Made by a program: the position numbers and the translations under genes. From positions 1-11,674 of the forward strand of contig DVHA01000176.1 in the NCBI GenBank assembly GCA_018712425.1: 11,674 nt of DNA, in the 5' to 3' direction. Within the stretch, counting starts at the first letter, position 1, and each line of letters begins with the position of its first letter. This DNA comes from Candidatus Faecivivens stercoravium (GTDB lineage Bacteria > Bacillota > Clostridia > Oscillospirales > Ruminococcaceae). Positions 1 to 4,687 of this stretch are shown piece by piece. Under the pieces are notes generated by a model, which saw nothing but the letters and a program-made list of their open reading frames with translations, was not told the origin of the DNA and searched no databases.

Positions 1-33
1 AGACTTTCCGATGCGCTCAAAAAATTAAATCAC

Positions 34-66
34 ATTTTTTCCGGCGGCATGTACGGCGGAAAAAAT
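34..66. other. Palindrome in a gene-free stretch
   Basis: A perfect 10-bp stem (ATTTTTTCCG at 34-43 with CGGAAAAAAT at 57-66) encloses a 13-nt loop. The T-run is on the 5' arm and the A-run on the 3' arm on either strand, so it does not have the layout of an intrinsic terminator. The surrounding stretch 1-192 has no convincing gene or ribosome binding site. Apart from this palindrome and the one at 123-148, I see nothing there that I can name. Confidence 0.5.
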
Positions 67-122
67 ACCTTGATCCGGGCAAGTGTGCGACCGCAGGGAG
101 TGCATGCAGCCCGGATGTTATT

Positions 123-148
123 CTGTCGAAAAACTCGTTTTTCGACAG
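123..148. repeat. Perfect 12-bp palindrome
   Basis: CTGTCGAAAAAC (123-134) is followed by TC and then GTTTTTCGACAG (137-148), a perfect inverted repeat that would fold as an 11-bp stem with a CTCG loop. It lies about 45 bp beyond the tRNA terminator, in a stretch without genes. Its form, a long perfect stem with a very short loop, is like the hairpin cassettes of the composite repeats elsewhere in the window, such as 4541-4562, but head and tail modules are absent here. Function is unknown. Confidence 0.5.
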
Positions 149-192
149 TCAGAGCGCCGCGCAGGATGCACAGCGCCGGAAACCCACATGTA

Positions 193-230
193 CAAAACAA
201 AAAAGCCCCGGACTACTATCCGGAGCTTTT
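193..230 (-). terminator. Intrinsic terminator of the tRNA unit
   Basis: Read on the minus strand just after tRNA-Glu, a 12-bp stem (AAAAGCTCCGGA with TCCGGGGCTTTT, one T-G pair) closes a 6-nt loop and runs into a T-rich tract, TTTTTTGTTTTG. Stem 201-230 plus the T tract is a classic rho-independent terminator, placed 3 nt after the encoded CCA end. It closes the tRNA-Met/tRNA-Glu transcript. Confidence 0.92.
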
Positions 231-232
231 AA

Positions 233-307
233 TGGTGACCCGTGCGAGAATCGAACTCGCGTTACAGCCGTGAAAGGGCCGTGTCTTAACCTCTTGACCA
301 ACGGGCC
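233..307 (-). tRNA. tRNA-Glu (anticodon TTC)
   Basis: The minus strand folds as a complete cloverleaf. The acceptor stem GGCCCGT pairs with ACGGGTC (one G-T pair), followed by discriminator A and an encoded CCA at 235-233. The anticodon stem CGGCC/GGCTG carries loop CTTTCAC with anticodon TTC, reading GAA/GAG. The T arm contains GTTCGAATC. Length is 75 nt including CCA, normal for tRNA-Glu. It is the second gene of the unit, 3 nt after tRNA-Met, and is followed directly by a terminator. Confidence 0.96.
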
Positions 308-310
308 ATA

Positions 311-387
311 TGGTAGCGGTAACTGGATTCGAACCGGTGACACTTCGGGTATGAACCGAATGCTCTAGCCAACTGAGCTATACCGCC
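311..387 (-). tRNA. tRNA-Met (anticodon CAT, elongator type)
   Basis: The minus strand gives a cloverleaf with acceptor GGCGGTA paired to TACCGCT (a G1-T72 pair as in Firmicute elongator tRNA-Met), discriminator A and encoded CCA. The anticodon stem TTCGG/CCGAA carries loop TTCATAC, anticodon CAT. An initiator tRNA would show three G-C pairs next to the loop and a C1-A72 mismatch; neither is present. A lysidine-modified tRNA-Ile2 also has a CAT anticodon but usually a different acceptor (GGACC-type), so elongator Met is preferred. First gene of the two-tRNA unit. Confidence 0.94.
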
Positions 388-440
388 ATTTTCTTTTGTC
401 CCAGCGGCTTTCGCGTTTCATGTCCCGCGGAACGTTTATT

Positions 441-489
441 ATGATACCACAGCTTTGGCCGTTTGTCAACACTTTTTTTCACTTTTTTT
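441..489 (-). promoter_or_regulatory. tRNA promoter with phased A-tracts upstream
   Basis: On the minus strand a perfect -35 TTGACA (469-464) is followed by 17 bp and then -10 TATCAT (446-441), five of six matches to TATAAT. Transcription should start near 434-435, leaving a leader of about 47 nt before tRNA-Met. Directly upstream of the -35 are two tandem 10-bp units, each AAAAAAAGTG (489-480 and 479-470), so the A-tracts fall one helical turn apart. This is what an UP element and intrinsically bent DNA look like at a stable-RNA promoter. The core promoter call is firm; the UP-element role is inferred. Confidence 0.9.
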
Positions 490-514
490 GAATTTGTCAG
501 ATTATCCGTATATC

Positions 515-552
515 GGGGCATTTTGCCAATCTTTTTTTCAGCAAGATGCCCC
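515..552. other. Strong hairpin upstream of the tRNA promoter
   Basis: GGGGCATTTTGC (515-526) pairs with GCAAGATGCCCC (541-552) over 12 positions, one of them a G-T pair, around a 14-nt loop containing seven T's on the plus strand. It lies about 45 bp upstream of the tRNA -35 box, between composite repeat F and the promoter. Neither side has a clean T-tract, so a terminator role for incoming read-through is only possible. No gene overlaps it. Confidence 0.5.
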
Positions 553-605
553 AATCTTTATCCGCGGAAATCTATTTTTGTCCTTATGGCATGGAATATT
601 GATTT

Positions 606-728
606 CGCTGCCCTTATGGCAGCGACCAAGGGTTCCCCTTGGATGGGACCAAGTTTCACTTGGATGGACCAGGACCCTAGCGGGCCCTGGACCCGCTGTT
701 CGACGCGGCCGTGTCACCCGTTCTAAAC
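606..728 (-). repeat. Composite intergenic repeat, copy F (tail fragment)
   Basis: Starting from the tail, the module order is CGCTGCC-CTTAT-GGCAGCG (606-624), CCAAGGG-TTC-CCCTTGG (626-642), CCAAG-TTTCA-CTTGG with linker ATGGA (649-668) and CCAGGACCC-TAGC-GGGCCCTGG (669-690, one internal mismatch). A stretch resembling the start of the core follows (CGACGCGG near 701-708). The 649-668 unit is base-for-base the same as one in copy D (7337-7356). The head module is absent, so this is a truncated copy between the acetyltransferase gene and the tRNA unit. The right edge is approximate. Confidence 0.75.
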
Positions 729-733
729 GCATG

Positions 734-757
734 AGACCGGCCGTGGAAGGCCGGTCT
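734..757. repeat. Perfect 9-bp hairpin
   Basis: AGACCGGCC (734-742) and GGCCGGTCT (749-757) form a perfect GC-rich stem with loop GTGGAA. It lies between repeat F and the end of the acetyltransferase gene. No T-tract follows on either strand, so it is not a standard terminator. It may be one more hairpin cassette attached to repeat F. Confidence 0.5.
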
Positions 758-796
758 TCGGACGTTCAAAGTCGCCCGGAACATTTTCAGAGAAAC

Positions 797-820
797 GTGA
801 CGGAAATGGTTTTCCGTGAC
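797..820 (-). terminator. Possible weak terminator after the acetyltransferase gene
   Basis: Nineteen bases after the acetyltransferase stop codon, ACGGAAA and TTTCCGT form a 7-bp stem with a short loop, extended past one mismatch by two more pairs. On the minus strand only a modest T-containing tract (GTTTCTCTG) follows, so termination is plausible but would be inefficient. Confidence 0.35.
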
Positions 821-839
821 CCTTATCCGAACCTCCCGG

Positions 840-2051
840 TCAGCTGTTGTCCTCTTCCGACATACAGAAAGGCAGCGGGAACCAGGCCGCCTCCAATGCC
901 GGCTGTTTTCCCGTCACCCCGGCCGTCCCCGACTGGGCAAAGAGGAAATCCATCATCTGGATGTGCGGCAGGAGGATATCGGCCTCCGCCTCTTCCGGCA
1001 GCTCTTCCGCCTTTGCCTGCCCGTCCCGGAAGGTCAGCCGCACCTTTTCGGCCTTCCCGCCCCGCTCGATACCGAGGACATAGCTCCCCTCCGGCAGCGG
1101 CCGGAATCCCGCCTTCAACTGCAAAAACGCCTCTGCAACCGGCGCGTACCGAAGGACGTTGATGCCGTAGGGAGAGCTGAGACGCCCCTCTTCGGCAATC
1201 AGCGTGAGGGTATGGATGAGTTCCTGCTGGAAGGGCAGAACCTCGACCGTCAGCTCCCTGGCCCCCATCTGGGCGGCGCAGTCTAGGACAGAGAGCACCG
1301 CCGGCAGCGGCTCCACCCCTTCTTCCAGCAGCAGCTCATGGACGGTAAACCCGCCGTAAGCCATCGACAGGGCGGCATACCCGGCAAACGCCCCGTCCCG
1401 GCAGATAACCCGCACCTCGCCGCTCCAGCTGGACGCCACCTCCCAGAAGTCCGGCCGTTCGGCCCAGACCGGCTGCGCCTCATAAAGCGCCCGGCAGCGG
1501 GCTTCATATTCCTTCCCCGCCTCAGGCGAGAGGACTTCCCAGCCGTCCGCCGGCACCGGCGGGGTAACCCCCTCGACGCCGTAGGTCCTTAACTGCCGGG
1601 AGACCGTCCCGTCCAGCTCGAAAGAATAGATGCTCCCGCACTTTTCAAACCCGTAGTGCTGGTAGCGCTGTTTCCGCCCGGAGAGGATGACAAAATCGTG
1701 CCCCTCCTCTCTGGCCCAGTCGACGCACCCGCCGACCGTCAGCTTCATATACCCCTTCCCGCGGTCGTAGGGGTGGACGGCGACGGTGCCGACCCCGCTG
1801 GCCATCAGCTTCCGCCCGCAGACGTTCATCGGGATCCGGAACAGCCCGCTCATCCCCCGGATCCGCTCCCCGCCGGGGCGCTGTTCGGTCACCAGCAGGT
1901 GCTCGGCCGCCCGCTCGGGATGGCCCTTATAGAGCTTCGGCAGCAGCGCCGCGAAATCGGTCCTGAAGATATAGTTCCCGAAATCGAGGATATCTTCATA
2001 GTCTTCCGGCATCCCCCGCCGGAGGGTGTACAGCTTGTCCTTGTTTTCCAT
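840..2051 (-). CDS. Eis-like GNAT N-acetyltransferase
   Basis: This 403-residue protein has the length and three-part layout of the Eis family: an N-terminal GNAT domain (about 8-150), a second GNAT-like domain (about 165-300) and a C-terminal sterol-carrier-like domain (about 305-403). The acetyl-CoA site is visible at 87-103 (VGTVAVHPYDRGKGYMK, a V-x-V-x-P-x-x-R-G-x-G motif). Tyr130 in RYQHYGF corresponds by position to the catalytic Tyr of mycobacterial Eis (YGRFGY). Family members transfer acetyl groups from acetyl-CoA to amines, sometimes aminoglycosides, but the substrate cannot be read from sequence. The ATG at 2051 is chosen because AAAGGAGG lies 9 nt upstream; an upstream TTG at 2075 precedes that site and would place it inside the gene. 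It follows rsmA after 45 bp and is probably in its operon. No signal peptide or membrane segment is seen, so it should be cytosolic. Confidence 0.88.
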   Translation of the reverse strand: MENKDKLYTLRRGMPEDYEDILDFGNYIFRTDFAALLPKLYKGHPERAAEHLLVTEQRPGGERIRGMSGLFRIPMNVCGRKLMASGVGTVAVHPYDRGKGYMKLTVGGCVDWAREEGHDFVILSGRKQRYQHYGFEKCGSIYSFELDGTVSRQLRTYGVEGVTPPVPADGWEVLSPEAGKEYEARCRALYEAQPVWAERPDFWEVASSWSGEVRVICRDGAFAGYAALSMAYGGFTVHELLLEEGVEPLPAVLSVLDCAAQMGARELTVEVLPFQQELIHTLTLIAEEGRLSSPYGINVLRYAPVAEAFLQLKAGFRPLPEGSYVLGIERGGKAEKVRLTFRDGQAKAEELPEEAEADILLPHIQMMDFLFAQSGTAGVTGKQPALEAAWFPLPFCMSEEDNS

Positions 2052-2096
2052 GGCTTTATGCCTCCTTTTTTTCAATTCGACGCGGCAGTTCTCCCC

Positions 2097-2954
2097 TCAC
2101 GCGGAAAAAATTTCCCCGCTGAGCGCCATCATTTCCGTGAGCGACAGCTCCTCCGCCCGGGCGGTGGGTTTCAGCCCCGCACGGGTAAGCGCCGCCGCCA
2201 CCTCCCCTTTGGAGATACCGAGGGAAGAAGAAAGGTTATTCTGCAAGGTCTTCCGCCGCTGGGAAAACGCCCCCTTCACCAGCCGGAAGAAGTCCTCCGC
2301 CGCCTTCCCCGAAAGGGGCGGGGCCTCCCTGACCGCCAGCCGGATGACGCAGGAATCGACGTTCGGCGCCGGCATAAAGCTCCCCCGGCCTACCGGGAAC
2401 AGCTTCTCCGGCCGGGTGTAGAACCGCACCGCCGCCGTCACCGCACCGCATTCCCGGGAGGGCATCGGGGCGGTGAGCCTGTCCCCCGCCTCCTTCTGGA
2501 CCATGACGGTGATTGCCTCAACCGGCAGCCGCTCTTCCAAAAGCCGCATAATCACCGGCGAGGTGATGTAATAGGGGAGGTTGGCGCAGACAGCCACCCG
2601 CATCCCCGGGAACTCATCCGCAATCAGCCGGTGCAGGTCGACCTTCATGATGTCGCCGTTTACGACCTTGACGTTTTTGTGTTCGCTGAGGGTATAGGCG
2701 AGGACCGGCAGCAGGCGGGTGTCCAGCTCGACCGAGACGACCTTATCCGCCCGCTTCGCCAGCTCGTGGGTCAGCACCCCGAACCCGGCGCCGACCTCCA
2801 GCACCCCCACCCCCGGCCCGGCGCCGCCTTCTTCGGCGATCCGGGGGCAGACAGTGGGGTTGATGAGGAAGTTCTGCCCGAGGGAATGGGAGAAGGAAAA
2901 CCCGAACTTCTGGCAGATGTCCTTAATAACCGCAATGTTTGATAAATTTTCCAA
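2097..2954 (-). CDS. rsmA: 16S rRNA (adenine1518/1519-N6)-dimethyltransferase RsmA (KsgA)
   Basis: The enzyme dimethylates the two adjacent adenines near the 3' end of 16S rRNA, using S-adenosylmethionine, late in small-subunit assembly. The 285-residue length is normal. Visible family motifs are SLGQNFL (24-30), the SAM-binding VLEVGAGFGVLT (51-62), the acidic ribose-contact VSVELD (73-78), GDIMKVD (100-106), the catalytic NLPYYITSP (125-133), QKEAGDRLTAP (153-163) and FSQRRKTLQNNL (230-241). The start is TTG at 2954: AGGAGG lies 5 nt upstream and no later start keeps the N-terminus. The upstream gap 2955-3211 contains composite repeat A and no promoter I can call with confidence. The acetyltransferase gene follows after 45 bp. 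Loss of this enzyme is the known route to kasugamycin resistance, so pairing with an acetyltransferase is curious but proves nothing. Confidence 0.97.
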   Translation of the reverse strand: MENLSNIAVIKDICQKFGFSFSHSLGQNFLINPTVCPRIAEEGGAGPGVGVLEVGAGFGVLTHELAKRADKVVSVELDTRLLPVLAYTLSEHKNVKVVNGDIMKVDLHRLIADEFPGMRVAVCANLPYYITSPVIMRLLEERLPVEAITVMVQKEAGDRLTAPMPSRECGAVTAAVRFYTRPEKLFPVGRGSFMPAPNVDSCVIRLAVREAPPLSGKAAEDFFRLVKGAFSQRRKTLQNNLSSSLGISKGEVAAALTRAGLKPTARAEELSLTEMMALSGEIFSA

Positions 2955-3009
2955 TTTGACCTCCTCGTCTAAGACGTCCTTGCCTGCGGAAAAACACCGC
3001 TAAAACGTA

Positions 3010-3204
3010 AAAACCGGCGCTGGCGCTGCAATCACGAAGAAACGTGTGAAGAATCAAAAGTTTTACTCGATTTTTTTCAAAAAATCGCGGGAGTGGAGAG
3101 GGCAGAGCCCTTTCCCAGGCACTCACTTCCCGTACTTCCAAAGCTTTTCACAGCTATGCCACTGATAACGAAGCGTGCGCAGCACCAAACAATAATCAAA
3201 AAGA
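3010..3204 (-). repeat. Composite intergenic repeat, copy A (head plus hairpin block)
   Basis: Read on the minus strand from just after the deacetylase-like stop codon, it has a T-rich edge (TTTTTGATTATTGTTTGG), GTGCTGCGCAC (3185-3175), the conserved head, a hairpin GAAAGGGC/GCCCTCTC (one mismatch), then CGATTTTTT/AAAAAATCG (3068-3087). The 65 bp at 3056-3120 are identical to 8697-8761 in copy B, and a further shared block AAAACCGGCGCTG lies exactly 46 bp away in both. Core and tail modules are absent. The copy fills most of the gap between the deacetylase-like gene and rsmA. Confidence 0.85.
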
Positions 3205-3211
3205 TAAATCC

Positions 3212-4303
3212 TTAAAAAATCCCTTCCAGCATCTCCCGCAGCGTCCCCTCTTCCCCCCGCGCTACCCGCTTCAGCCCATAGAGGCTGTCGCGGCCGGAAA
3301 CGAGGTTAAACGGCGAGTCCAGCTCACCGAGCGGAACCCCTTCCTCCATCGTCATCACGACCCCGGCGTCCCGCAGAACCAGATCGGTCTCTTCCCCCTC
3401 GCACCCGGCGGGAACAAAGTAGGCGTCCGGCTCGTGGTAGAGGTTTTCCCGGAACTTTTCGCTCATCGCGGAAATGTCCTCCGCCAGATGGGCCCGGTAA
3501 AAGACGACCCCCTCATCCGAGAGCGTCTCCGCCCCGCCGCTGTTAAAGCCCAGGAAGGAGAGAAAGTTCTGAAGCTGCCCCACATGTTCCCGCTGCCGGT
3601 AACCGTCCAGTTCACCCATAAGCCCATAGCCCGCGCTGGAAATCTCCACCGCGTCCGACCGGTCCATCTGGGACAGCTGGTTCCAGCTGAGCCGGGAGGA
3701 GGCGATCTCCTTTTCGACGCTGCCGGAATAGAGGTCAGCCTCGGCCCCGGAAACCGCCACCGTCCCCTTTGCCGCCTGCTCCCGCAGCTGTGGCCAGACG
3801 ATCGTGTAAAAGCTCTCATACCCGCCGTCAAAGGTCAGCATCACCGCCTTCTCCGGCAGGTCGGACAGCCCCTGGGCGGCGCTCTTCAGGTCGGCGGGGA
3901 GTACAAAATTTACCCCCTGTTCGGTCAGCCAGGCAAGGTCCTCCTTAAAGTCGGCAAGCAGGATGCCGCTCTCCCCCGCCTCCCTTGCCTTCCGCAAGTC
4001 TTCCTCGGTCGGGAGCACCTGGTGGTAGTCCAGGATCAGCACCGCCATCCCTTCGGCCGGTTCCGCCCCCGTCTGGACCGCCTGCGGCCCGCCCACCGCG
4101 TACCGTTCGGCCAGAAGGCAGCAGCTGACCGTCAGCACCAGCCCGGTCAGCACCGTCGCCGCCCGCTGTGCCCGCCGGGAAAACCGGGGGCGCTTGAATT
4201 TTCCCGCTGCGGCCTGCATCCGCCGCAGAAGGGGTTCTCCCCGTTTCCCCGCCTTTTTCTCTGTCTGACCCGCCCGTTTCTCTCTCATCGGCCTGCTGCC
4301 CAT
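3212..4303 (-). CDS. Membrane-anchored polysaccharide deacetylase homologue, probably inactive
   Basis: This 363-residue protein has a basic cytoplasmic N-terminus (1-47), one membrane-spanning helix (about 48-65) and an extracellular NodB-like domain. Family landmarks remain: LDYHQV (91-96), MLTFDGGYESFYTIVWPQL (155-173), VEISSAGYG (219-227) and YFVPAG (295-300). Active members remove N-acetyl groups from peptidoglycan or poly-N-acetylglucosamine and use T-F-D-D plus H-x3-H to hold the metal. Here the second Asp is Gly160, and the histidine positions in EISSAGYGLMG are Ala and Met, so all three metal ligands appear lost. A binding or regulatory cell-envelope role is inferred. The ATG at 4303 has GGGGAGG just upstream; extending to 4534 would translate a terminator hairpin and repeat C. 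Repeats A and C flank the gene in inverted orientation. Confidence 0.8.
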   Translation of the reverse strand: MGSRPMREKRAGQTEKKAGKRGEPLLRRMQAAAGKFKRPRFSRRAQRAATVLTGLVLTVSCCLLAERYAVGGPQAVQTGAEPAEGMAVLILDYHQVLPTEEDLRKAREAGESGILLADFKEDLAWLTEQGVNFVLPADLKSAAQGLSDLPEKAVMLTFDGGYESFYTIVWPQLREQAAKGTVAVSGAEADLYSGSVEKEIASSRLSWNQLSQMDRSDAVEISSAGYGLMGELDGYRQREHVGQLQNFLSFLGFNSGGAETLSDEGVVFYRAHLAEDISAMSEKFRENLYHEPDAYFVPAGCEGEETDLVLRDAGVVMTMEEGVPLGELDSPFNLVSGRDSLYGLKRVARGEEGTLREMLEGIF

Positions 4304-4386
4304 ATGCCCCTCCCCTTTCCGGCGGCTGGCAAAACGCCAGACCCGCTCATGGGAACAGCATATGCGGGGAAAACCCGGGAAATAAC

Positions 4387-4421
4387 AAAGGGCTGGGCTT
4401 TTTATACGGCCCCGGCCCTTT
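4387..4421. terminator. Hairpin terminator or attenuator before the deacetylase-like gene
   Basis: AAAGGGC (4387-4393) pairs with GCCCTTT (4415-4421), and GGGC (4395-4398) pairs with GCCC (4409-4412), giving about 11 bp around a loop TTTTTATACG. On the plus strand a strong T-tract (ATTTTTCTG) follows, matching the direction of repeat C's head. On the minus strand, the direction of gene transcription, GTTATTT follows, so it may also attenuate transcription between gyrA and the deacetylase-like gene. Confidence 0.6.
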
Positions 4422-4675
4422 ATTTTTCTGATTATGGAATGGTGCTGCGCACGCTTCGTTTCGGGTACGGCATCCGTGAAAAGCTTCGGAAGTACGGAAG
4501 ATAGGCGCTTGGGAAAGGGCTCTGCCCTCTCCACGTTCGCGACGAATTACTTGTAATTCGTCAGGTTTTGCAAAGCAAAACCTAAGCCCATTTAAAAAGG
4601 GCTGGACCCTAAACTTCTTATGCCAGCGTCCGTCCCCGCGGGACAAAGCGCAGCAGGCGTTACGCTTCGGCCACG
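4421..4675 (+). repeat. Composite intergenic repeat, copy C (head, hairpins, partial core)
   Basis: The head begins with the T-rich edge and GTGCTGCGCAC (4442-4452) and runs through the AAAGGGC/GCCCTCT hairpin (4511-4532). Three hairpin cassettes follow. The first is GACGAATTAC-TT-GTAATTCGTC (4541-4562), absent from the other copies. The second is AGGTTTTGC-AAA-GCAAAACCT (4563-4583). The third is a partly broken AGCCC/GGGCT (4585-4603), followed by the conserved ACCCTAAACTT. The first part of the core follows (about 4617-4675). The tail is absent and the copy stops 12 bp from the gyrA stop codon. It is inverted relative to A, B and D. Confidence 0.85.
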
Positions 4676-4687
4676 CAAATGCGTTTT

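Noticed and set aside
72..118. Inverted pair ATCCGGGC/GCCCGGAT considered as an RNA hairpin
   Set aside because: The intervening loop of about 30 nt has no consistent internal pairing, and no promoter or T-tract accompanies it.
1656..2942. Long plus-strand open frame of 428 codons opposite rsmA and the acetyltransferase gene
   Set aside because: It is antisense to two well-supported genes, rich in Pro, Arg and His as expected from the reverse of GC-rich coding DNA, and has no recognisable domain.
3434..4504. Plus-strand open frame of 356 codons opposite the deacetylase homologue
   Set aside because: Antisense shadow with low-complexity Pro/Arg/His composition, and it extends into a terminator hairpin and the head of repeat C.
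4304..4534. N-terminal extension of the deacetylase homologue by 77 codons
   Set aside because: It would translate the hairpin at 4387-4421 and part of repeat C and lacks a ribosome binding site, whereas ATG 4303 has a good one and is followed by a sensible membrane anchor.
4541..4603. Tandem short palindromes considered as a CRISPR array or integron-type recombination sites
   Set aside because: The units differ in sequence, there are no regular spacers, and no cas or integrase gene is in the window.
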